48,995 bases of DNA from Bacillota bacterium (GTDB lineage Bacteria; Bacillota_I; Bacilli_A; Izemoplasmatales; Hujiaoplasmataceae): NCBI GenBank assembly GCA_029559915.1, contig JAKPZU010000203.1, forward strand, positions 1 to 48,995, read 5' to 3'. A program made the position numbers and the translations under genes. The notes under the pieces were generated by a model. The model had not been told where the DNA came from, ran no database searches, and saw nothing but the letters and a program-made list of their open reading frames with translations. Positions 19,311 to 29,232 of the stretch are shown here, piece after piece. Numbering within the stretch: the stretch's first letter is position 1; each line of letters opens with the position of its first letter.

Positions 19311-21725
19311 TTATATGATTTGATAGAGTTCAAGATATCTTTTTGCCGAGTCTTGCAAAGAAAACCGTGAATTCATGGCATTGATGATTAATTGGCGCCA
19401 ATCATCAGGATTATTGTTATAAACATTGAAGGCATTATTCATTTGAAACAGTAGGTCTCTGGCGTCATAGTTGAAGAATTTGAAGCCATTTCCTCGTTTG
19501 CTTGAAGCATCGAAGTTATCGACTGTATCATTAAGACCGCCGGTCTGTCTTACAATTGGAATCGTGCCATACCTCAGGGCGATCATTTGCCCAATACCGC
19601 AAGGTTCATATCTGGAAGGCATCAAAAAAGCGTCTGCACCAGCGTAAATGTATTGCGGTTTGGTGGCATCGTATTCAAGATTCAAACTTACACGATCAGG
19701 GAAGCGATTTTTTAAGGTTTTCAATTGTTCCAAATAAATTTCATCACCTGTTCCCAATATAACAAATTCAATCTGTGGGTTTTCCAGAAACTGATGCAGT
19801 GCTGGGATAATGATTTCGAAACCTTTTTGCTCGACAATTCTTGAAACCATACCAACAACAAAATAATCTTGACCAACCGAAACGCCAAGTTTCTTCTGCA
19901 TATCTAGTTTATTTACTTTTTTGGCTGTGAAAACATTGACGAGATTGTATTTCATTGCAATTTCCAGATCGTCACGAGGATTTACTTCTTCTGACAAACC
20001 GTTCAAGATTCCGTAGAAATCCCTGAATCTCTTATTGATGATTTCCACTAGATTCTTGGAGTAATATTCATATCGCAGTTCATCTTTATATGTCTCTGAG
20101 ACAGTGGAAATTTTCGTTGCATAAGTTAAACCGATTTCCAAAAAATTGATTTTATTCAGTCTAGTGTACTGCAACGAATCTTCGATGTTTAATTTTGTCA
20201 GAATATCACGGTCATGAATGCCTTGATATTCAATATTGTGAATTGTCATCAAAGTTTTTATTGGAATATTAGAATTTTTCAGTAACAATGGCAATAATCC
20301 AGTGTGCCAGTCATGAAGATGAAGGATATCCGGAAATTCTTCAATTGCATCCAAAAAATGGATTACTGCAAGATTAAAAAAGGCAAAACGATCACCATCA
20401 TCTTCATAACCATATATTTTTTCTCGATCAAAGAAATCATATGATTCAATAAAATAATAGACTGTGTTTGTGTTCACCAATGTGTACAAATTGACTTTAT
20501 AATTCTTGTTGCCATAATTGATGGAATTTGAAACTTTAAGTTCCAATAAGAGATTATATTTTTCTTTTATCTGCGGGTATAACGGTAAAATTACCTGTGA
20601 TTTTTTACCCAAGTTAGAATATTCTTCCGCTAACGAACCAACTACATCAGCCAGTCCGCCAGTTTTGATATATGGGAAACATTCGCTTGAAACTTGCAAG
20701 ATTGCTAGTTTCTGGTGAGTCGTGACGATTTGCTTCTTTTCGGAAACAAAAATCTCATCTTCTTCGCCCGTGACAACCGACCCCTTTAATACTTTTGTCT
20801 CTTTATCGAGAATGGAAAATTCAACTAAAGCATCGCTTTCGACAATCGACTGATTCATAATGATCGAATCCTTGATTTTAGCACCATATGCAACTTTCAC
20901 TTTACGACCGATGATAGAGTTTTCTACTTCGCCTTCAATCATGGCTCCAGAAGCGATTATTGAGTTCTTTACAATTGCGAAATCTCCATATCTCGATGGT
21001 GCCGACATGGTTTCCTTAGAATAAATCGGACGATTTTCCGGAAAAAGTTGGTTTCTTATTTCCGGCAATAATATCCGCATGTTAGCTTCATACAATTCTT
21101 TGGCTGAGGTGATATTATAAGAAAATGTACTGATGACTATAGTATGTTTTTTTATTGCTGGAGCATAATCAAAGACATCAGAAAGATTTCTGAAAGCAAT
21201 CTGGTCATAATTTTCGATATATTCTAGAAGTAGCTTTTTAGATATAATATAAGTCTTTAATACTTTCCTTACATCAGACAAGATTTCCGATATGTCTGCG
21301 TTTTGATTGAGATGTTCCTGCAAAAAATCATAATAATTGATATTCCAGACCATGTTTGCGGGTGTGATGATTGCATATTCTTGATTGCTGCGATAAAAGT
21401 ATTCCAGATGTTCATACATTCTTTGAAAACTTATTTCGTTCTCAATTGTTAACGATAAATTCTTTGGAGGTAAGATAAAGATACCATCATGTCTGCGACT
21501 TAAATCCCAACGATCGCCGCTACCAATATGGTCGGAAAGCGAACGATAATTTCCATAAGGAAAAATCGCGACATTATTAATGCCTGAGTTTTTGCAATTC
21601 GATAGTGTAAAATCGATGAGACGGTATTTACCGCCAAAAGGAATTGCACCCGGAACGCGATGACGAGTAAGTTTTTCAAAGTTTCCTCTTGATGAGGCAT
21701 CAACAACTACAAAGATATCATTCAT
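19311..21725 (-). CDS. Fusion: N-terminal GlgD-like (ADP-glucose pyrophosphorylase-like subunit) + C-terminal GlgA glycogen synthase
   Basis: aa ~1-335 GlgD-like (GAIPFGGKYRLIDFTLSN, DHIGSGDRWDLSRRHDGIFILPPKN, left-handed beta-helix tail); aa ~339-804 GlgA (KLAILQVSSECFPYIKTGGLADVVGSL, PSRYEPCGIGQMIALRYGTIPIVRQTGGLNDTV). Confidence 0.93.
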   Translation of the reverse strand: MNDIFVVVDASSRGNFEKLTRHRVPGAIPFGGKYRLIDFTLSNCKNSGINNVAIFPYGNYRSLSDHIGSGDRWDLSRRHDGIFILPPKNLSLTIENEISFQRMYEHLEYFYRSNQEYAIITPANMVWNINYYDFLQEHLNQNADISEILSDVRKVLKTYIISKKLLLEYIENYDQIAFRNLSDVFDYAPAIKKHTIVISTFSYNITSAKELYEANMRILLPEIRNQLFPENRPIYSKETMSAPSRYGDFAIVKNSIIASGAMIEGEVENSIIGRKVKVAYGAKIKDSIIMNQSIVESDALVEFSILDKETKVLKGSVVTGEEDEIFVSEKKQIVTTHQKLAILQVSSECFPYIKTGGLADVVGSLAEEYSNLGKKSQVILPLYPQIKEKYNLLLELKVSNSINYGNKNYKVNLYTLVNTNTVYYFIESYDFFDREKIYGYEDDGDRFAFFNLAVIHFLDAIEEFPDILHLHDWHTGLLPLLLKNSNIPIKTLMTIHNIEYQGIHDRDILTKLNIEDSLQYTRLNKINFLEIGLTYATKISTVSETYKDELRYEYYSKNLVEIINKRFRDFYGILNGLSEEVNPRDDLEIAMKYNLVNVFTAKKVNKLDMQKKLGVSVGQDYFVVGMVSRIVEQKGFEIIIPALHQFLENPQIEFVILGTGDEIYLEQLKTLKNRFPDRVSLNLEYDATKPQYIYAGADAFLMPSRYEPCGIGQMIALRYGTIPIVRQTGGLNDTVDNFDASSKRGNGFKFFNYDARDLLFQMNNAFNVYNNNPDDWRQLIINAMNSRFSLQDSAKRYLELYQII

Positions 21726-22852
21726 TTTATTTCGCCTACTTCCAGTAGGTTTTCTTGTGTAAGAAGCGTCACTTCTAACCCTTTGAAATAATAGTTGTTT
21801 GGCACAATTACACCTTGATTTATTATAGCTTTTTTTATATAAACATTTTTGCCAATCTTGACGTCAGGCAAAACCACACTGTCTTCAATTATGCTTGAAC
21901 TTTGGACATTGACCCGATAAGCTATGGTGCTATGAATGATATTTCCTTCAATCAAACATCCATCAGCTATAACCGATGATTTTGCTTGTCCACTATTCAA
22001 AATCATATGTGGTGGTAAATTAAGGGATTTAGAAAAAACCGACATCTGTTTCGAAGAATTCAAACCTAAAAAATGCGAATCTTCCAACAAATCCATATTC
22101 GCCTCATAAAGTGATTCAATTGTGCCGACGTCACGCCAATAATCTTCAAATTGATGAATATGAATATTGCGTTCTTTCTTCAAGCAATGGGGGATAATAT
22201 CCTTGCCAAAATCAACCAAATCAGTTTCTGATGAATTGAAAAACAAATCTTCAAGGACGGATAATGAGAAAATATAAATTCCCATTGATGCGAGATTAGA
22301 ACTAGAATTAAGCGGTTTTTCTTGAAAACCGACAACTTTCCCTTTACCATCGCATTCTAGAATGCCAAAGCGTGAGGTTTCTTTATACGGAACTTTAGTC
22401 GCAGCAATTGTCACATCCGCGCTATTCGTTATATGGGTCAAGAGCATCTGGTTGTAATCCATTTTATAGATATGATCACCTGATAGAATCAAAACATATT
22501 CAGGTTGATGGTCCTTGATGAAGCGAAAATACTGTTTGATAGCGTGGGCGGTACCTTTTTGCCATAAGACATCTTCCGCTTGAGAATAAGGAGTTAAAAA
22601 CCTAACTCCGCCATCGATATAGTCGAGATCCCAAGATGCACCGGAACCAATATAATTCATCAGTTCAAAGGGTTCGTATTGCGTAACGATGCCAACTGTT
22701 GAGATGTTACTATTGGAGAGATTGCTCAAAGTAAAATCAATAAGCCGATATTTCGCCCCAAAAGAAACAGCTGGTTTAGCTATCGTTTTGGTAATATCGC
22801 CTAATCTGGTACCTCTGCCGCCAACAAGAATCATGGCTATCATTTTTTTCAT
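21722..22852 (-). CDS. glgC: Glucose-1-phosphate adenylyltransferase
   Basis: MILVGGRGTRLGDITKTIAKPAVSFGAKYRLIDF, QKGTAHAIKQ, GDHIYKMDY, FQEKP; 376 aa. Confidence 0.97.
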   Translation of the reverse strand: MKKMIAMILVGGRGTRLGDITKTIAKPAVSFGAKYRLIDFTLSNLSNSNISTVGIVTQYEPFELMNYIGSGASWDLDYIDGGVRFLTPYSQAEDVLWQKGTAHAIKQYFRFIKDHQPEYVLILSGDHIYKMDYNQMLLTHITNSADVTIAATKVPYKETSRFGILECDGKGKVVGFQEKPLNSSSNLASMGIYIFSLSVLEDLFFNSSETDLVDFGKDIIPHCLKKERNIHIHQFEDYWRDVGTIESLYEANMDLLEDSHFLGLNSSKQMSVFSKSLNLPPHMILNSGQAKSSVIADGCLIEGNIIHSTIAYRVNVQSSSIIEDSVVLPDVKIGKNVYIKKAIINQGVIVPNNYYFKGLEVTLLTQENLLEVGEIK

Positions 22853-22859
22853 ATAAATA

Positions 22860-24716
22860 TCACCGATTCTGATATTTGATTATTGATATAGCAAGTGGTG
22901 AAATGTTGATGGAAATCGATTGTTGGAATCCGTGACTGAAGTTATCACTTGTTTCAAGAATCGCTCCATTATAAATATTGGAACCGCCATAAATTTCTTT
23001 GTCGGAATTAAGAATTTCTTCATATTTACCTTTTTCTGGCACGCCAATTTTGTAGTGAGAATATGGATTAGGAGTCATGTTGATGATAACGACACAAAAA
23101 TCGGTTTTGTCTTTGCCAAACCTTAGGAAAGAAAAGATTGATTGGTCATAATTGCTTTGATCAATCCAGCGGAATCCTTCCGGTTTATGATCAAGTTCAT
23201 AAAGACATGAGTGGTGATTATACACTTTGATCAAATCTCTGACGAAGCGATTGGCAGCGCTATGCATTGGATATTCCAACAAGTGCCAATCTAGTTCTGC
23301 TTTATCCTTCCATTCAAGCATCTGGGCAAATTCGCCGCCCATGAAAAGCAATTTTTTACCTGGATGAGTGAATTGAAGCCCCATAAGTAAGCGATAGTTG
23401 GCAAATTTTTGCCAATAATCGCCTGGCATCTTGTCAACCAAAGATTTTTTGCCATGAACAACTTCATCATGAGAAAGCGGTAAAATGAAATGTTCTGAAT
23501 AAGCATAAACCATGCTGAATGTAATGAGGTCATGATGATATTTGCGGTAAATTGGGTCTTTGGCAAAGTATCTTAAAGTATCATTCATCCAACCCATGTT
23601 CCATTTGTAATCGAAGCCAACACCACCGTCTAAAACACTTTTGGTTAGATTAGGGTAAGTGGTAGAATCTTCTGCGAACATCAAAACGGAATGGTCTTTT
23701 TCTTTAATGGCATAATTGAGGTTCTTCAAAAACTCGATTGCACCATGATTAGTTCCGACATGCATATTTCCAAGATAATAGACGATGTTGGAGACGGCGT
23801 CGATTCTGAAACCGTCAACGTGAAAATAGTCCAGCCAGAAATAAGCATTAGAAATCAAAAAGCTTTTGACGATGCCTTTGCCCAAATCAAGATTAATTGT
23901 ACCCCAGACGACATTTTCCCTAATATTATAATCTACATATTCATATAGTGGCTCCCCGTCAAACATATAGAGACCATGAGCATCTTTGCATGTATGTCCA
24001 GGTACCCAGTCCATGATGACACCAATGCCATGTTCATGGCATTTGTCAATCAAATACATTAAATCTTTAGGAACGCCAAATCTTGAAGTGGCACTATAAT
24101 AACCAGTACCTTGATAACCCCAGCTTTCATCCAAAGGATGTTCCACTATCGGCATGATTTCGATATGGGAAAATCCGTGTTCTAAAACATAAGGTATCAA
24201 TAAATCTACCAGTTCATTGTATTTATTAAAACTGCCATCCGGTTTTGTCATCCAACTGCCTAGATGCACTTCATAAACCGATAATTTTTCTTCCAGATGA
24301 TTTCTATTTTTTCTTTTTTCAAGGTATGATTGATCGTGCCAAACATATCCTTCAATATCATAAACTTTTGAAGATGTTTCCGGCCGATTATCAGAAAAAT
24401 AAGCATATGGATCAGCTTTGAAAATGGTTTGCCCATAGGAAGTCACGATGCAATATTTATATCTTGTCCATTCTCCTAAACCAGGAACATAGAGATGATA
24501 AACGCCAAAGTTATCTTCTTTTTTCATCACATGCGTTCTTGAATCCCAGTTGTTGAAATCACCAACGACTGAGACAATTTTGGCATGAGGTGCGTAGACA
24601 CGAAAATCAACGCCTAATACTTCGTTTTTTTCGTTTTTTACTAGATGTGAACCAAAAATTTTGTAAGCTTCCTTCAATTTACCTTCATTAAAAAGATATA
24701 AATCCAATTCATTCAT
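22860..24716 (-). CDS. glgB: 1,4-alpha-glucan branching enzyme
   Basis: DWVPGHTCKDAHGLYMFDG, DGFRIDAVSNIVYY, FAEDSTTYP, LPLSHDEVVHGKKSLVDKMPGD; 618 aa. Confidence 0.97.
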   Translation of the reverse strand: MNELDLYLFNEGKLKEAYKIFGSHLVKNEKNEVLGVDFRVYAPHAKIVSVVGDFNNWDSRTHVMKKEDNFGVYHLYVPGLGEWTRYKYCIVTSYGQTIFKADPYAYFSDNRPETSSKVYDIEGYVWHDQSYLEKRKNRNHLEEKLSVYEVHLGSWMTKPDGSFNKYNELVDLLIPYVLEHGFSHIEIMPIVEHPLDESWGYQGTGYYSATSRFGVPKDLMYLIDKCHEHGIGVIMDWVPGHTCKDAHGLYMFDGEPLYEYVDYNIRENVVWGTINLDLGKGIVKSFLISNAYFWLDYFHVDGFRIDAVSNIVYYLGNMHVGTNHGAIEFLKNLNYAIKEKDHSVLMFAEDSTTYPNLTKSVLDGGVGFDYKWNMGWMNDTLRYFAKDPIYRKYHHDLITFSMVYAYSEHFILPLSHDEVVHGKKSLVDKMPGDYWQKFANYRLLMGLQFTHPGKKLLFMGGEFAQMLEWKDKAELDWHLLEYPMHSAANRFVRDLIKVYNHHSCLYELDHKPEGFRWIDQSNYDQSIFSFLRFGKDKTDFCVVIINMTPNPYSHYKIGVPEKGKYEEILNSDKEIYGGSNIYNGAILETSDNFSHGFQQSISINISPLAISIIKYQNR

Positions 24717-25512
24717 CGCTCAGTTGGCTCCCTTCAAGGTATTTTTTTATTAAATCGTAACGATAACCTTTAGCAAGTAATTTGGTGATTAAAAACTGAT
24801 TTAATGATTGTTTTTGATCTTTCTTTTGATATTTATCCAACAGGTGAGATGCTTCTTTACTTAACAGATTCAACTCATTGGTTTTCGAAATGGCCTCGGA
24901 TTGAAAATTTCCGATTAATGGTGAGATATCTTCATACTCAAAGCCTTTACCCATGCAAAAATCAATCAAGGATTTTTGAGTTTTATAAAATGGTTTGTTT
25001 TGTAGGGACTTGACTTTTTTTTCAAGCCAAAAATTGATGTTTTCCTGTAACTGGACTTCATTATATATAGTTAATGATTCATTTATCAACTCAATTTTTA
25101 TGCCTTTCAATCTTAATTCTTCACGGATTTTCCTTGGGCCGAACCGCTTGAAAAAAACAGCTTCATGAACGAAATTCTTAGTATATGAATCATCATCGAG
25201 AAGTTTCATTTTTTCCAGTTTAGTCAAATAATAACCGTATTCTTCCACTTGCAGCTTATCGAGATATGCAAATATTTCTTTTTTTGTTCGCGGTTTGAAA
25301 AGGGCGAATTTAAGTACTTTTTGATAATAAGAATCTCTATTGATGGCTTTTTCTATGATTTTGAATTGATTTTCTTCGATAACTTTTCCTTGCAATAAAC
25401 GGTATTCGACAAGCAAGTCTTCTGAGACATTGAACGTTGTTTCTTGATCATTATTTTCGATGGTCAATTGATAGTTTTTTCCTTTTTTGACCAAATTCTT
25501 TACCCTATACAT
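24709..25512 (-). CDS. recX: Regulatory protein RecX
   Basis: KPRTKKEIFAYL, FGPRKIREELRLKGI; 267 aa; ends in TGA overlapping the glgB start. Confidence 0.85.
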   Translation of the reverse strand: MYRVKNLVKKGKNYQLTIENNDQETTFNVSEDLLVEYRLLQGKVIEENQFKIIEKAINRDSYYQKVLKFALFKPRTKKEIFAYLDKLQVEEYGYYLTKLEKMKLLDDDSYTKNFVHEAVFFKRFGPRKIREELRLKGIKIELINESLTIYNEVQLQENINFWLEKKVKSLQNKPFYKTQKSLIDFCMGKGFEYEDISPLIGNFQSEAISKTNELNLLSKEASHLLDKYQKKDQKQSLNQFLITKLLAKGYRYDLIKKYLEGSQLSDE

Positions 25513-26605
25513 CTCGTTTGCTCTTGACTAGGTATGCCAATATGAATGGATCTAAGTCTCCATCCAGTACTCTATCTCCATTTCCGGTTTCAAAGTTGGT
25601 ACGATGATCCTTGACCATGGTGTAAGGATGGAAAACATAAGAACGAATTTGTGAGCCAAAAGCATTGGCTTTATATTCATTGAATGATTCGAGATAATCA
25701 TGCTTCTTTTCTAGTTCCAAATTATATAGTTTACCTTTTAAGACTCTTAAGGCGATTTCGCGATTTTGAATCTGAGATCTTTCATTTTGACAAGAAACGA
25801 CAATTCCTGTCGGGATATGCGTTATTCTAACTGCAGAGTCAGTTGTATTAACTCCTTGACCGCCTTTACCGCTGGAGCGGAAGGTATCGATTCTTAAGTC
25901 TTCTTCATTTATATCTATCTGGATGGATTCATCAATTTCCGGAATGACGGTCACCGAGGCAAAAGAGGTGTGACGTCGGCTTGAAGAGTCAAATGGTGAG
26001 ATTCTAACCAAACGATGTACACCTGACTCAGCTTTCAAATAACCGTAAGCATAAGGTCCGGTAATTAGAACTGTAGCGGATTTTAGACCGGCTTCATCAC
26101 CATCGATATAATCCAAGATTTTCGTCTTGAAATCTTTTCTATCGGCATATCTTAGGTACATCCTAAATAGCATCTGTGCCCAATCTTGAGATTCGGTGCC
26201 ACCGGCTCCGGGATGAAATTCGATAATTGCATTAAATTTATCATACTCTTCATTCAAAAGAATGTTTAAAGTCAATTCTTCATTAATTTGATAAAACTCC
26301 TTAATCAATGCTTTTGTTTCAGGTTCATTGATTATTTCCCCCTCTTCTGCCAAGGTGACGGTCAAATCGATAGTTTCATAAATATCTTTGACGCGATTGA
26401 ATTTGTCAATCAGTTCATTCTCGCCATTCATCTCTTGAATGATACCTTGGGCTTTGTTGGGGTCAAGCCAAAAATCTGAAGACAAAGTTAATTGTTCCAG
26501 TGATTTGACACGATTTTTCTTTTTGGAAATATCGATATTGTTGTTGAGTTTTTTGAATTCATTCGTTAGCTCATAGAATTCTTTTTTTAATTCGTCAAGA
26601 AGCAT
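25505..26605 (-). CDS. prfB: Peptide chain release factor 2 (uninterrupted ORF)
   Basis: DTFRSSGKGGQGVNTTDSAVRITHIPTGIVV (GGQ), FHPGAGGTESQDWAQML; 366 aa. Confidence 0.96.
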   Translation of the reverse strand: MLLDELKKEFYELTNEFKKLNNNIDISKKKNRVKSLEQLTLSSDFWLDPNKAQGIIQEMNGENELIDKFNRVKDIYETIDLTVTLAEEGEIINEPETKALIKEFYQINEELTLNILLNEEYDKFNAIIEFHPGAGGTESQDWAQMLFRMYLRYADRKDFKTKILDYIDGDEAGLKSATVLITGPYAYGYLKAESGVHRLVRISPFDSSSRRHTSFASVTVIPEIDESIQIDINEEDLRIDTFRSSGKGGQGVNTTDSAVRITHIPTGIVVSCQNERSQIQNREIALRVLKGKLYNLELEKKHDYLESFNEYKANAFGSQIRSYVFHPYTMVKDHRTNFETGNGDRVLDGDLDPFILAYLVKSKRDV

Positions 26606-26613
26606 TTTTTCTC

Positions 26614-29103
26614 CTAGTTATCGTTTTTACCATGGCAATATTTATATTTTTTCCCACTGCCACACGGGCATGGATCGTTGCGTCCAACTTTAGTTTGAAC
26701 GGTTCTGGGTTTGCGTTTTACCTCAGTGTCTTCTTTTCCCGAATAGGTACTGACTGGTTTAGCTACTTGAACTCTTTCGGTATTTTGTCTGACCTGAGCT
26801 TTGAGAACATATCTGGTAACGTCATCCTGAATATTTTGAATCATGGTTTCAAACATGTTAAATCCAATTTCCTGATATTCACGGAAAGGATTGATTTGTC
26901 CATAGCTTTGGAGAGTCACAGCTTGTCTTAATTCACTCATCGAGTCGATGTGTTGAACCCAGTAAGTATCAACAACTCTTAAGGTAATGGCTTTTAAAAA
27001 GTCATTGTATGGTTTTTCACCCGCTAAAGTCTTTTTGCTTTCCACGTCTTTTTTATAAGTTGACAATACATATTCCAAAGGATTATTTTCTGTTTTCAAA
27101 ATTTCTTTATCAATGGAATTGATGACGAAAAATTTATTCAAGGCAGTGTAGAGATCTTCAATGTTTTCGTGAGATTTTACGGTTCTCGTCAAAGAATCTT
27201 CAATCATGCCGTTGATGATGTGTTCGATATTGTCAAGAAATAAAACGTCTGTTCTTTGCGAGTAGATTATTTCACGTTGTTTTCTTAAAACTTCGTCATA
27301 TTGCAAAACTGTTTTACGACGGTCAAAGTTAGAGCCTTCAATTTGGGTTTGAGCTCTTTGAACCATTTTTGAAAACATCTTGAAGTCTAATGGAAGTTCT
27401 GTATCTGAACCCTTTTGGGATGTAATCATAGAAATCATCGACTTAAATCTATTACCGCCGAAACGGCGCAATAAATCGTCATCTGCCGAGAGAAAGAAAC
27501 GAGAATAGCCAGGGTCTCCCTGACGTCCGGAACGACCGCGCAACTGATTATCTATTCGGCGCGATTCATGTCTTTCAGTCCCTATAACTGCCAAGCCGCC
27601 AAGTTCTTTTACGCCTTCGCCAAGTTTGATATCGGTACCTCTACCAGCCATGTTTGTGGCGATGGTTACAGCATACTTTTGACCTGCATTAGCAACGATT
27701 TCAGCTTCTCGTTCATGTTGCTTGGCGTTTAACACATTATGTTTTACACCATTTTTCTTAAGTAACGAAGACAATAATTCCGAACTTTCAATGGAAATGG
27801 TGCCAACAAGCATTGGTTGACCCAAGTGGTAGCGTCTAGTAATCTCTTCAGCCAGCGCCTGATATTTGCCTTTCATGGTAGCGAAAATCAAGTCGTTGTC
27901 ATCGATTCTCACTACTGGACGATTCGTAGGAATTTCCACAACAAGCATATTGTAGATATTGCGGAATTCTTCTTCTTCGGTCTTTGCTGTACCGGTCATA
28001 CCGGCTAACTTTTGATACATTCTAAAGAAGTTCTGGAAAGTTATGGTAGCTAGTGTTGTAGTTTCTTTCTTGATTTCTACTGCTTCTTTAGCTTCTAAAG
28101 CTTGATGCAGGCCTTCAGAGAATTGACGACCATGCATCAAACGGCCAGTAAATGGATCAACAATAATGACTTTACCATCTTGAACAACGTAGTCAATGTC
28201 TCTGGACATAATATAATTGGCTCTTAGAGCATTATTGATATGATGCAATAAAACGACATTATTGACGTCATAGAGATTTTCTAGATTAAAGAATTTTTCA
28301 GCGTGATGAATACCAGTTTCCGTCAAGGTTATGGTTTTGTCCTTGATATCCAAATCATATTCTTCGTCAGTTAAGCTGATGACGAAATAATTGGCTTGCC
28401 GATATAAATCTTGTGTGTTTTTCGCACCACCGGAAATAATTAGCGGGGTTCTGGCTTCATCGATTAAGATTGAGTCAACTTCATCGATGATGGCAAAATT
28501 GAGTTTTCTTTGCACGATTTGTTCTTTATAAATAACCATGTGATCCCGCAAATAATCAAAACCCAGTTCGTTATTGGTTGAATACAAGATATCGCAGTTA
28601 TACATTTCACGTTTTTCTTCAGAACTTAACTCTCTAGTGTTTAAACCGACAGTGAGTCCCAAGAATTTGAATAAGTCGCCGATTTCGCCTTCCGCTTCAC
28701 GTCTGGCTAAATAATCGTTGACGGTAACGATATGGACTCCTTGACCACCTAGTGCATTTAAATAAGCTGGCATTACCGCCGTCAAGGTTTTCCCTTCACC
28801 GGTCTTCATTTCTGCGATATTGCCTTCATGAATGACAATCGCACCCATGACTTGAACTTTAAAAGGAGTCATTTTCAAGACTCTGGTCGAAGCTTCTCTA
28901 ACCGTTGCATAAGCATCCACTAAAATGTCGTCAAGGGTTTTGCCTTCATTCAACAAACCTTTAAACTCCAAGGTTTTCGCTTGCAGTTCACTATCGGTTA
29001 AAGCTTTATATTCATTTTCTTTATCAAGAACCGTCTGAGCCATTTTTTCCAAACGTTTCAGGGTCTTTTTATTGGAATTTAAAAAATCAAACAACTTGAT
29101 CAC
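26614..29103 (-). CDS. secA: Preprotein translocase ATPase SecA
   Basis: MKTGEGKTL, TNMAGRGTDIKLGEGV, C-terminal CPCGSGKKYKYCHG; 829 aa. Confidence 0.98.
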   Translation of the reverse strand: MIKLFDFLNSNKKTLKRLEKMAQTVLDKENEYKALTDSELQAKTLEFKGLLNEGKTLDDILVDAYATVREASTRVLKMTPFKVQVMGAIVIHEGNIAEMKTGEGKTLTAVMPAYLNALGGQGVHIVTVNDYLARREAEGEIGDLFKFLGLTVGLNTRELSSEEKREMYNCDILYSTNNELGFDYLRDHMVIYKEQIVQRKLNFAIIDEVDSILIDEARTPLIISGGAKNTQDLYRQANYFVISLTDEEYDLDIKDKTITLTETGIHHAEKFFNLENLYDVNNVVLLHHINNALRANYIMSRDIDYVVQDGKVIIVDPFTGRLMHGRQFSEGLHQALEAKEAVEIKKETTTLATITFQNFFRMYQKLAGMTGTAKTEEEEFRNIYNMLVVEIPTNRPVVRIDDNDLIFATMKGKYQALAEEITRRYHLGQPMLVGTISIESSELLSSLLKKNGVKHNVLNAKQHEREAEIVANAGQKYAVTIATNMAGRGTDIKLGEGVKELGGLAVIGTERHESRRIDNQLRGRSGRQGDPGYSRFFLSADDDLLRRFGGNRFKSMISMITSQKGSDTELPLDFKMFSKMVQRAQTQIEGSNFDRRKTVLQYDEVLRKQREIIYSQRTDVLFLDNIEHIINGMIEDSLTRTVKSHENIEDLYTALNKFFVINSIDKEILKTENNPLEYVLSTYKKDVESKKTLAGEKPYNDFLKAITLRVVDTYWVQHIDSMSELRQAVTLQSYGQINPFREYQEIGFNMFETMIQNIQDDVTRYVLKAQVRQNTERVQVAKPVSTYSGKEDTEVKRKPRTVQTKVGRNDPCPCGSGKKYKYCHGKNDN

Positions 29104-29187
29104 CTCTTCATCTATACCTTATAATCATATCATTTTATCGCTACTTATTCAATAAATTATACTTTATCAAAAAAAGATTTTAGGGTT

Positions 29188-29224
29188 TAAATAAAAATAA
29201 AGCACTGAGAATTTCTCTCAATGC
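29188..29224 (-). terminator. Rho-independent terminator of proS
   Basis: GCATTGAGA-loop-TCTCAGTGC followed by TTTATTTTTATTT. Confidence 0.75.
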
Positions 29225-29232
29225 CTGTTATT

